NCBI GenBank assembly: GCA_017959135.1
Contig: JAGDBH010000048.1
Span: 1-5,089 of the forward strand
Direction of reading: 5' to 3'
DNA from: Succinivibrio sp.
GTDB lineage: Bacteria; Pseudomonadota; Gammaproteobacteria; Enterobacterales; Succinivibrionaceae
Length of the DNA stretch: 5,089 nt
Shown here: positions 1 through 5,089 of the stretch, in pieces
Position numbering within the stretch: the stretch's first letter is position 1
How the letters are laid out: every line of letters begins with the position of its first letter
Notes under the pieces: model-generated
Told to the model about the DNA's origin: nothing
The model's database searches: none
What the model saw: only the letters and a program-made list of their open reading frames with translations
Made by a program: the position numbers and the translations under genes

Positions 1-169
1 AACCAGGAGTAAATGCAATAAAATCTTTACTTCCAAATTTATGCAGAATTCTATCTAAACATGAAAGACATAAATTATCATCAACTGTTTTAAATGAAAG
101 ACTTGATTGACCAAGAAGTCTTCCCCAAAAGGTTCTTCTCAGTTCACCAATTGTCCGTACCTGTTTCAT
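1..169 (-). CDS. Possible N-terminal part of an unrecognised protein, cut by the left edge
   Basis: Reading the minus strand from an ATG at 167-169, the frame stays open for 56 codons to the window edge. The product begins MKQVRTIGELRRTF and includes a CLSC pair about 35 residues in. I do not recognise a family and assign no function. The same frame is open back to another ATG at 248-250, which would add 27 residues. I prefer the inner start because a TATACT -10-like box lies at 231-236, between the two ATGs. No good Shine-Dalgarno precedes either start; the nearest is a GGGA about 15 bases before the inner one. An open frame of this length in AT-rich DNA is suggestive but could be chance, or the remnant of a decayed gene. 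Confidence 0.4.
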   Translation of the reverse strand, partial: MKQVRTIGELRRTFWGRLLGQSSLSFKTVDDNLCLSCLDRILHKFGSKDFIAFTPG

Positions 170-230
170 TCTAAAAGTTTTACATCCCAGGTTAAGTTTT
201 CTCTGTTTATTTCCTCGTTTAATACATTTT

Positions 231-270
231 AGTATACAGATCTGCCTCATTTAATTAGAGGAGAGATCTG
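231..270 (-). promoter_or_regulatory. Inverted repeat next to a -10-like box upstream of the left-edge frame
   Basis: CAGATCT (237-243) and AGATCTG (264-270) form a perfect 7-bp inverted repeat. CCTC (245-248) and GAGG (258-261) extend it inward, with a small internal loop and a 9-nt AT-rich apex. On the minus strand a TATACT hexamer (plus positions 231-236) directly abuts the repeat, so the repeat would sit between the -35 and -10 regions of a promoter reading towards the left edge. No good -35 hexamer is visible. On the plus strand the same hairpin is followed by TTTTCT, so it could instead be a weak terminator for plus-strand transcription. The symmetry is seen directly; either role is inference. 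Confidence 0.3.
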
Positions 271-353
271 TTTTCTCATCATTGTGACAAATGAAACATA
301 CTGATAATAGGACCGTTTAGGATTACGCTTTGGGAAAAGTTAATATTGGCCAT

Positions 354-379
354 AAAAAAAGAGGCATATGCCTCTTTTT
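354..379 (-). terminator. Palindromic intrinsic terminator after the chemoreceptor gene
   Basis: GAGGCATATGCCTC (361-374) is a perfect palindrome flanked by seven A residues on the left and five T residues on the right. Read on the minus strand it is a GC-containing hairpin followed by seven U residues, starting about 15 bases past the chemoreceptor stop codon. This is a standard Rho-independent terminator. The five T residues on the other side mean it could also stop plus-strand transcripts, so it may be bidirectional. Confidence 0.9.
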
Positions 380-394
380 AATGAACAGTGAAAT

Positions 395-2002
395 CTATTT
401 GATTTCAAACTGACTTACAATCTTCAGTAGACTGTCGATCTCACTGTTGGTATTCAGAATATTCTTCTCTACCATCTCAACCTGTTCAGCAAGTCTGTAG
501 GAACCATCTGTAATTCCCTTCATGTTGGTTGAGATTTCGGAAGTTGCAGTTGTCTGCTCCTCTGCGGCAGTAGCAATCTGATTGATCTGAGAATTAACCT
601 CTCTAACCTTATCAGTAACCTCACTTAGTACAGAATGCATCTTTCCGGTTTCAACAGAAATCTGATCCATAACAGTGGCAGACTGCTGCATTGCATCATT
701 GGCAACCTTGGCGTCAGCCTGTACCTGCATAACCATCTTGGTAATTTCCTGAGTTGATTTTGAAGTTCTTGATGAAAGAGCACGAACCTCATCAGCAACC
801 ACGGCGAATCCTTTTCCGGCCTCACCTGCACGGGCAGCCTCAATAGCAGCGTTTAAAGCCAGCAGGTTGGTCTGAGATGCAATATCCTCAATTGTCAGAG
901 TAATAGTTCCAATCTTCTGAGCTGTTTCAGCCAGCTGCTGAACCAGGATTGCATCCTTCTTTGATTTCTCAACCTGCTGATTCAGCATGCTCATAGTTTC
1001 CTCAACACGGTTAATACCCACAGTTGTACTCTGAGAAGAATCCTCTGCAGTCATGGTTGCATGTTCGCAGTTCTTTGCAATATCTCCTGTTGTTGAAACC
1101 ATCTGTTCTGATGCAGCAGCAACAGTCAGAGCCTGACTCTGATTCTCCTTTGCAGTATTGCTCATAACATTTGCTGATGCTGTAATATCGCTCATGTTAC
1201 GGTTAATGTTTGAGCTGACACTCTGGATATTCTCAACGCTCACAACCCATGACTGACGCATCTGTTCTAAAGCCTGCATCAGAGGTTTGAACTCGTCCTT
1301 TCTTCTGGTCTCAATTACCCTGTTAAGCTTTCCTGCAGCAAGAACTTTGGAAATATCGATAATAGTTTCGATACTGCTGATAATAATCTTTGGCATGTAG
1401 AAGATAATGATGATCGCAAGAACAACCACGGCAATGGTAATTGCGGCCACGGTATAAATACCTGATGTATCGTTAATGGTTGCTACACTGTCATTGGCAG
1501 CTTTAATCTGATAGCCGTTAACCTTAACCACATTATTCTGAATAATAATGTACTGAGGAATCATTGCTGAGGTGTGGAAGGAAAGTGCCTGAGATCTTCT
1601 TGACTCATTAAGAGCTGGAATAATCTTGCTGTTCAGTACACCAAGATACTCTTTGGTTGCAGCCTTAACAGCACCAATTTCCTTAGGATAGCGAGCCATC
1701 TGCAGAGCGTCTGCAGCATCCTGCATACCCTTGGAACTCTTCTCAAGATCAGCGATAATTTCAGCAGCATTGCCGCCTTTTGTCAGCTGTTCAAACAGTT
1801 CCTCTATATGAGCAGCATAGCCTGCGGTTCGTCTGGTTCTTCCATATCGTTCATTCAGTGTAGTATGAACAAAAGAGGCTACCTCATGGCTCTTGGTCAT
1901 GCTGCCTAAAGCGGACCAGGAAACAATCAGAGTAGCAAGGATCATTAGAACATAACTGAATATAAGCTTACTTCTTATGGAAAATCTATCTAATATACTC
2001 AT
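395..2002 (-). CDS. Methyl-accepting chemotaxis protein
   Basis: A complete 535-residue transmembrane chemoreceptor. Receptors of this family sense a ligand outside the inner membrane and control the CheA-CheW kinase complex that sets flagellar rotation. A short cytoplasmic start is followed by a first membrane segment at about residues 13-33, then a mostly helical periplasmic region at about 34-181 of four-helix-bundle size, a second membrane segment at about 183-204 rich in Ile and Val, a HAMP linker at about 205-258, and a long coiled-coil signalling domain to about 520. The hairpin tip is unmistakable: [20 protein letters not shown] at about 375-394, continuing as [12 protein letters not shown]. 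Probable methylation-helix Gln/Glu pairs occur near 298-300 and 481-483. The protein ends in QFEIK and has no C-terminal NWETF-like pentapeptide for CheR tethering. The start is supported by AAAGGGAA on the minus strand, about 10 bases before the ATG; the stop is TAG. It is transcribed alone, divergently from the pantothenate genes. The ligand cannot be told from sequence. Confidence 0.96.
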   Translation of the reverse strand: MSILDRFSIRSKLIFSYVLMILATLIVSWSALGSMTKSHEVASFVHTTLNERYGRTRRTAGYAAHIEELFEQLTKGGNAAEIIADLEKSSKGMQDAADALQMARYPKEIGAVKAATKEYLGVLNSKIIPALNESRRSQALSFHTSAMIPQYIIIQNNVVKVNGYQIKAANDSVATINDTSGIYTVAAITIAVVVLAIIIIFYMPKIIISSIETIIDISKVLAAGKLNRVIETRRKDEFKPLMQALEQMRQSWVVSVENIQSVSSNINRNMSDITASANVMSNTAKENQSQALTVAAASEQMVSTTGDIAKNCEHATMTAEDSSQSTTVGINRVEETMSMLNQQVEKSKKDAILVQQLAETAQKIGTITLTIEDIASQTNLLALNAAIEAARAGEAGKGFAVVADEVRALSSRTSKSTQEITKMVMQVQADAKVANDAMQQSATVMDQISVETGKMHSVLSEVTDKVREVNSQINQIATAAEEQTTATSEISTNMKGITDGSYRLAEQVEMVEKNILNTNSEIDSLLKIVSQFEIK

Positions 2003-2189
2003 AATACGAAATTCCCTTTAAGACAATTAACTCAAACATGCTAATCCGCAGAATTTTGAGCAATAACCATAAAAAAAATATAAGAATTTTCAACATTCCT
2101 CCTCCTATTGTAAGAAAGATTAGTCAACCTAAATTTGAGCAATTGCCGAAATTAAGAAAAAATGAGCATAATCTTTGCGATTCTGAGAA

Positions 2190-2218
2190 GTGAAGTTGAA
2201 TATAAAGAGTGATACAAT
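2190..2218 (+). promoter_or_regulatory. Candidate extended -10 promoter for the panG-panB operon
   Basis: On the plus strand TACAAT (2213-2218) is preceded by TG one base upstream, giving an extended -10 element (TGATACAAT). A weak -35 match, GTGAAG (2190-2195), lies at the usual 17-base spacing. Transcription would start near 2225, giving a leader of about 60 bases before the ATG at 2284. The extended -10 can compensate for a poor -35 in sigma70 promoters. No other -10/-35 pair in the gap is better for this gene. Confidence 0.4.
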
Positions 2219-2247
2219 TAAGCGTTTTTATAAGGATATAGAATAAT

Positions 2248-2272
2248 AAGGGAACACAGCACTCAGGGCTGT
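2248..2272 (+). promoter_or_regulatory. Distant Shine-Dalgarno and small hairpin before panG
   Basis: The only good Shine-Dalgarno-like run upstream of panG is AAGGGAA (2248-2254), which is 29 bases before the ATG and therefore too far for normal use. Between them, ACAGC (2256-2260) and GCTGT (2268-2272) can pair around a 7-nt loop. Folding this hairpin would shorten the effective spacing to about 12 bases. The bases next to the ATG (ACATTCAAT) contain no ribosome-binding motif. The distances are seen; the bridging function is inferred. Confidence 0.3.
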
Positions 2273-2283
2273 ACACATTCAAT

Positions 2284-3132
2284 ATGAGGATAGGTTTTGT
2301 AGGAGCAGGAAAGGTCGGTTGCTCTCTTGCTCTTTATTTTTACTCACATCAGTGCGAAATCTCAGGATTCTACTCTAAGACAGCAGAACATGCAGCCAGA
2401 ATAGCAGACATGACAAAATCTCAGGCATTCACTGATATAAACAGTCTTGCACTAAAGAGCGATCTGCTTTTCATTACCGTTCCCGATGATGAGATTGCCT
2501 CAGTCTACAGGGGTATTTCTTCAGATAATCTTAAAAACACCATCGTGTGTCACTGTTCAGGATCACTTACAGCTAAAGAAGTCTTCGGAGAAGATGATAC
2601 TGAGCTGAATATCAGAAAAATCAGCCTTCATCCTCTATGTGCCGTTGATTCAAAAGAAAGTCATCGTGAGTTTGAAAAGGTATTCTTCTTTTTAGAAGGA
2701 AATCCAGAGATAACAGAACTTATGATGGATTATCTAAAAGGCCTCTCTCTTAATGTCAGAATCATAAGTTCGGATGTCAAAGTAAAGTATCATCTTGCGG
2801 CATCTGTTGTAAGCAATCAGGTTGTAGCTCTGATTAACGGTGGAGTTGAACTTTTGGAACAGTGCGGCTTTTCAAAGGAAGATTCACTTGATGCTTTAGC
2901 CCCGCTGATAATGGGAAATATTGAACACGTTCTGAAGAATGGCCCTGTTCAGGCTCTGACCGGTCCGGTTCAGAGAGGTGATGTCAGCACAGTAAGCAAG
3001 CATATACTCTCTCTTGATACCTATAGTGACAGACTTTTATACACCCTTTTATCACGCAAGCTTCTACAGATTGCAAAAATAAAAAATCCAGACAGAGATT
3101 TTAGTAAGTTAGAAAAATACTTAACAGAATAA
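2284..3132 (+). CDS. panG: Rossmann-fold/DUF2520 protein, probable PanG-type ketopantoate reductase
   Basis: A complete 282-residue soluble protein of the Rossmann-like plus DUF2520 family (COG5495 type). An N-terminal dinucleotide-binding fold opens with GAGKVG at residues 7-12, followed by the strand-end motifs [11 protein letters not shown] (65-75), [11 protein letters not shown] (89-99) and SLHPLCAVD (114-122). The C-terminal helical DUF2520 part carries [11 protein letters not shown] (169-179) and LTGPVQRGD (225-233), the latter a hallmark of the family. PanG of Francisella was reported as a ketopantoate reductase unrelated to the usual PanE, with a functional homologue in Enterococcus faecalis; to my knowledge these belong to this family. 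Placement 14 bases upstream of panB supports the same role here: NAD(P)H-dependent reduction of 2-dehydropantoate to pantoate. The ATG is fixed by the glycine motif starting at residue 7 and by the lack of any in-frame alternative back to a stop at 2239-2241. The gene symbol rests on family and neighbour, not on a direct comparison. Confidence 0.8.
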   Translation: MRIGFVGAGKVGCSLALYFYSHQCEISGFYSKTAEHAARIADMTKSQAFTDINSLALKSDLLFITVPDDEIASVYRGISSDNLKNTIVCHCSGSLTAKEVFGEDDTELNIRKISLHPLCAVDSKESHREFEKVFFFLEGNPEITELMMDYLKGLSLNVRIISSDVKVKYHLAASVVSNQVVALINGGVELLEQCGFSKEDSLDALAPLIMGNIEHVLKNGPVQALTGPVQRGDVSTVSKHILSLDTYSDRLLYTLLSRKLLQIAKIKNPDRDFSKLEKYLTE

Positions 3133-3146
3133 TTAAGGACAGAAAT

Positions 3147-3974
3147 ATGAAGATTACAGTTTCAACTTTTGCAAAACGCAAGGCAGAAAAAGAAAGAATT
3201 TCTATGCTGACCTGCTACGACTACACCACAGCAAAGATTGTAAACTCATCTAATGTTGATGCGGTTTTAGTCGGCGATTCACTTGGTAACGTCATGCTGG
3301 GCTATGAAGATACCCTGTCAGTTACCATGGAGGATATGATTACCTTTGGCCATGCTGTGGCAAGAGGCTGTAAGGATAAGCTTGTAGTTATCGATATGCC
3401 TTTCATGTCATATCAGGTATCAGTTGAACAGGCAGTTACCAATGCAGGCAGACTTCTGAAGGAAGGCCGTGGTAACGCAGTAAAGCTTGAGGGTGGTAAA
3501 AAGGTTGCAGAGCACATTCGTGCCATTACCAATGCAGGCATTCCTGTAATGGCTCATATCGGTATGACTCCTCAGTCTGTAAATGCCTTTGGCGGTAACA
3601 AGGTTCAGGGAAAGAGCGAGCTTGCAGCTAAGATGCTGATTGAGGATGCACTGGCAGTTCAGGAGGCTGGAGCCTTCTCAGTTGTACTTGAGTGTGTTCC
3701 AGCTAAGCTTGCAAAAATCGTAACCGAAAAGCTTTCAATTCCAACCATCGGTATTGGCGCCGGTCCAGACTGTGACGGTCAGATCCTTGTTTATCAGGAT
3801 ATGCTTGGTATGTATAAGGATTTCTCACCAAAATTCGTAAAGCACTTTGGCAATGTTGGTGATCAGATTCTTGAAGCCTTCAATAAATATGACTCTGAGG
3901 TAAAGACTTCTGTATTCCCATCAGAGGAGCACTGCTTCAAGATTGATGAAGAGGTTTTAGAAAAGCTTTACTAA
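3147..3974 (+). CDS. panB: 3-methyl-2-oxobutanoate hydroxymethyltransferase (ketopantoate hydroxymethyltransferase)
   Basis: A complete 275-residue PanB, close to the usual 260-280. The cytoplasmic TIM-barrel enzyme transfers a hydroxymethyl group from 5,10-methylenetetrahydrofolate to alpha-ketoisovalerate, giving ketopantoate, the first committed step to pantothenate and coenzyme A. Diagnostic motifs are all present in order: [10 protein letters not shown] (21-30), [12 protein letters not shown] (42-53), [10 protein letters not shown] (81-90), AVKLEGG (111-117), MAHIGMTPQ (135-143), [10 protein letters not shown] (180-189) and [20 protein letters not shown] (201-220). By alignment to the E. 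coli enzyme, the metal ligands correspond to Asp44, Asp83 and Glu115, and the catalytic Glu to Glu182; none is missing. AAGGA lies 7 bases before the ATG. The gene starts 14 bases after the panG stop, so the two are almost certainly cotranscribed and probably carry out consecutive steps. panC and panD do not follow; a convergent acetyltransferase does. Confidence 0.98.
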   Translation: MKITVSTFAKRKAEKERISMLTCYDYTTAKIVNSSNVDAVLVGDSLGNVMLGYEDTLSVTMEDMITFGHAVARGCKDKLVVIDMPFMSYQVSVEQAVTNAGRLLKEGRGNAVKLEGGKKVAEHIRAITNAGIPVMAHIGMTPQSVNAFGGNKVQGKSELAAKMLIEDALAVQEAGAFSVVLECVPAKLAKIVTEKLSIPTIGIGAGPDCDGQILVYQDMLGMYKDFSPKFVKHFGNVGDQILEAFNKYDSEVKTSVFPSEEHCFKIDEEVLEKLY

Positions 3975-3997
3975 TACGCAAAGCTTTTCTCCTTTGC

Positions 3998-4031
3998 TAA
4001 GGCAGTTTCAAATGAGACTGCCTTATTTGTT
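3998..4031 (+). terminator. Terminator hairpin between panB and the convergent acetyltransferase gene
   Basis: TAAGGCAGT (3998-4006) pairs perfectly with ACTGCCTTA (4017-4025). Three further pairs inside, one of them G-U, give a 12-bp stem with an AAAT loop. TTTGTT follows on the plus strand, which suits a Rho-independent terminator about 23 bases past the panB stop. The right arm contains the stop codon of the minus-strand acetyltransferase gene (4023-4025), so the structure could also end that transcript, although the minus side lacks a clean T-run. Confidence 0.75.
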
Positions 4032-4538
4032 AAAAGCCTCTGTAACAGCTGATTTTTCAAAGGCCAGACGTGGATAGTTATCATGATCCACATAGATAGT
4101 GCCGCAGTGAACAAAATTAAGCTTACGGGCAAGAGCCTGCATAGGCTTATTGTCTGAATGTGTATCAATTCTTATGTGCCCTGCCTTCTCATAGCACCAG
4201 TTGATACAGAAAGAACCTACACCTTTGGTAATGCCGTCAGAAGCCAGACGGTGAATAACACCATATGCAGAATCATCAAGCCATTTCCCTTCTGTAATCT
4301 TAAGGTAGGCAGGATCGCAGTCCTTACCGTAGATATAGACAAACACACCTACGATTGCCCCGTCTTTCTCACAGACATAACACTGGGATTTATTTATATC
4401 TCTTTCTACAAGCTCTCGAGGAGGCCAGTTATCGCCCCACTGGTGAGGATTGCCGTTAGCCTTCATAAAGGCTCTGGCTGTTTCATAGAGTTTCAGGATG
4501 TCGTCAATATCATTGACTTCAGCTAATCTGCAATTCAT
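4023..4538 (-). CDS. GNAT-family N-acetyltransferase
   Basis: A complete 171-residue cytoplasmic protein of GNAT size and layout. Enzymes of this fold move an acetyl group from acetyl-CoA to an amine; the substrate here is unknown. The start MNCRLAEVNDIDDILKLYE (1-19) is the typical first strand and helix. It is followed by a conserved ANGNPHQWGDNWPP stretch (27-40), the YVCEKDGAIVGVFVY core strands (54-68), and HRLASDGITKGVGSFCINW (96-114), where the GVG turn occupies the acetyl-CoA pyrophosphate loop. Next come IRIDTHSDNKPMQALARKLN (122-141) and FVHCGTIYV (142-150), the usual last helix and strand. As far as I recall, this NPHQWG/RIDTH subgroup is common in gut anaerobes and uncharacterised. 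AAGGA lies 11 bases before the ATG. A strong promoter directly upstream suggests independent transcription. The stop codon sits inside the terminator hairpin shared with panB. Confidence 0.92.
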   Translation of the reverse strand: MNCRLAEVNDIDDILKLYETARAFMKANGNPHQWGDNWPPRELVERDINKSQCYVCEKDGAIVGVFVYIYGKDCDPAYLKITEGKWLDDSAYGVIHRLASDGITKGVGSFCINWCYEKAGHIRIDTHSDNKPMQALARKLNFVHCGTIYVDHDNYPRLAFEKSAVTEAFNK

Positions 4539-4572
4539 CAGAATGTAAATCCTTAAGGTAGTTCAGGTGAAA

Positions 4573-4602
4573 ATTATACGTAACCAGCATATTTTACTTC
4601 AA
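4573..4602 (-). promoter_or_regulatory. Sigma70-type promoter of the acetyltransferase gene
   Basis: On the minus strand TTGAAG (plus 4597-4602) and a perfect TATAAT (plus 4573-4578) are separated by 18 bases. Transcription would begin near 4566, leaving a leader of just under 30 bases that contains the AAGGA ribosome-binding site before the ATG at 4538. This is the best promoter match in the window. The 7-bp words TTCAGGT (4562-4568) and ACCTGAA (4616-4622) form an inverted pair on either side of it, possibly by chance. Confidence 0.7.
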
Positions 4603-4667
4603 AAAACAAAGAACGACCTGAATTAAACATAGACAAACCTGCAAGATATATCAGGAGCAGCATCAGA

Positions 4668-5089
4668 TTAGTTGATGTTTCTCCACCACAGATTTTGCTG
4701 TGGAAGTGAATCCAGATACACAATCTCACCAATCAATGGAGTTACTATTCTCCCGTTAAAGTTCTCTCCCTGTTTTATAAGTTCCTCAAGTGGAGCTTTC
4801 CAGGTATGATTTGCCATTACAAACTTGCTGTTATGAACCGGAAGAATTGCTTTTGCTCCAATTTCTTCAGAGGCCTTAATTACTTCCTCAGGAAGCATAT
4901 GGACATTATGCCACTGCATATCATACTGACCGTCTTCCATTACAGCAAAATCAAAAGGCCCGTATTTGTCACCGATTTGCTTAAAGTGCTGTCCGTATCC
5001 GCTATCACCGCTGTAGAAGAATTTCCTGTTTTTGGAAGAAATTACAAAAGAGCCAGGTTCAGTAGGATTCTGCTTTAAAAATCTTCCGG
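4668..5089 (-). CDS. C-terminal part of an MBL-fold metal-dependent hydrolase (UlaG/NAPE-PLD-like), start beyond the right edge
   Basis: The minus-strand frame is open from the right edge to a TAA at 4668-4670, giving 140 codons without an internal stop. The internal ATG at 4938-4940 is not the start, because conserved sequence continues upstream of it. Visible motifs, N to C: FFYSGDSGYG, whose first Asp (codon 5004-5006) is the expected bridging metal ligand; KYGPFDFAVMEDGQYD; the HMLPEE block (His at 4899-4901); AILPVHNSKF, with the expected last metal-ligand His (4833-4835); HTWKAPLEEL; and TPLIGEIVYL. This order is typical of the metallo-beta-lactamase-fold group that includes UlaG-like proteins and N-acyl-phosphatidylethanolamine phospholipase D. 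The first metal site (HxHxDH) would lie outside the window. The substrate cannot be assigned; database names such as L-ascorbate-6-phosphate lactonase should not be transferred on fold alone. No convincing terminator follows the stop. Confidence 0.9.
   Translation of the reverse strand, partial: GRFLKQNPTEPGSFVISSKNRKFFYSGDSGYGQHFKQIGDKYGPFDFAVMEDGQYDMQWHNVHMLPEEVIKASEEIGAKAILPVHNSKFVMANHTWKAPLEELIKQGENFNGRIVTPLIGEIVYLDSLPQQNLWWRNIN

Larger units (their letters stand above)
2003..2283. promoter_or_regulatory. Divergent intergenic control region with repeated TTTGAGCAAT words
   Basis: This 281-base AT-rich gap separates the chemoreceptor start from the start of the pantothenate operon, so both promoters should lie here. 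The 10-mer TTTGAGCAAT occurs twice in the same orientation (2055-2064 and 2134-2143), and a shorter TGAGCA lies at 2163-2168. The flanks of the two full copies are also alike (AATTTTGAGCAAT and AAATTTGAGCAAT). I searched the minus strand by eye for a flagellar sigma28-type promoter and found none convincing. The repeats could be regulator sites, but this is inference. No open frame in the gap looks like a gene. Confidence 0.4.

Noticed and set aside
625..843. Minus-strand open frame of 72 codons inside the chemoreceptor gene
   Set aside because: It lies entirely within the conserved signalling-domain coding region in another frame and has no recognisable domain; it is a shadow frame.
2003..2283. 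Flagellar sigma28 promoter for the chemoreceptor
   Set aside because: A GCGGATTA-like -10 is present on the minus strand, but no TAAA-type -35 lies at the right spacing.
3971..4168. Minus-strand open frame of 65 codons at the end of the acetyltransferase gene
   Set aside because: It overlaps the conserved GNAT C-terminus in another frame and runs through the terminator hairpin.
4158..4526. Plus-strand open frame of 122 codons opposite the acetyltransferase
   Set aside because: It is antisense to a clear GNAT gene, lacks a ribosome-binding site and shows no domain pattern.
4600..4667. Intrinsic terminator after the hydrolase gene
   Set aside because: There is a T-rich run on the minus strand, but only a 4-bp CCTG/CAGG stem could be found and it is not next to the run.
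4668..4940. A 90-residue protein starting at the ATG at 4938-4940
   Set aside because: The frame stays open to the window edge and the upstream codons encode the conserved SGDSGYG metal-binding block, so this ATG is internal.
4806..5078. Plus-strand open frame of 90 codons opposite the hydrolase
   Set aside because: It is antisense to the conserved MBL-fold motifs and has no features of its own.

Overview
The window is about 5.1 kb of AT-rich bacterial chromosome. Genes are tightly packed, mostly AUG-started, and separated by short intergenic hairpins. The long chemoreceptor, the Shine-Dalgarno cores (AAGGA, AAGGGA) and the sigma70-like promoter boxes fit a motile, probably Gram-negative host. 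A host-associated anaerobic gammaproteobacterium such as a member of the Succinivibrionaceae would fit, but this is inferred from general protein character only. No rRNA, tRNA, CRISPR array, insertion sequence or phage gene was seen.

Layout, left to right. (1) Positions 1-169, minus: the possible start of an unrecognised gene running off the left edge, with a promoter-like site and an inverted repeat upstream. (2) Positions 354-379: a perfect palindromic terminator. (3) Positions 395-2002, minus: a complete two-transmembrane methyl-accepting chemotaxis protein. (4) Positions 2003-2283: a divergent control region with a repeated TTTGAGCAAT word, an extended -10 promoter candidate and a small leader hairpin. 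(5) Positions 2284-3974, plus: a two-gene operon of a Rossmann/DUF2520 protein, best read as a PanG-type ketopantoate reductase, and panB. (6) Positions 3998-4031: a terminator hairpin between convergent genes that overlaps the stop codon of the next gene. (7) Positions 4023-4538, minus: a GNAT acetyltransferase with a good promoter of its own. (8) Position 4668 to the right edge, minus: the C-terminal part of a metallo-beta-lactamase-fold hydrolase of the UlaG/NAPE-PLD-like group.

Functional picture. PanB converts alpha-ketoisovalerate to ketopantoate, and the DUF2520 protein probably reduces ketopantoate to pantoate. The pair therefore covers the first two steps towards pantothenate and coenzyme A; panC and panD are not next to it. 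The chemoreceptor, acetyltransferase and hydrolase look like independent single-gene units. I found no convincing new multi-gene system. The points most worth a second look are the non-classical ketopantoate reductase, the shared terminator that cuts into a coding end, the repeated words in the divergent control region, and the left-edge reading frame.
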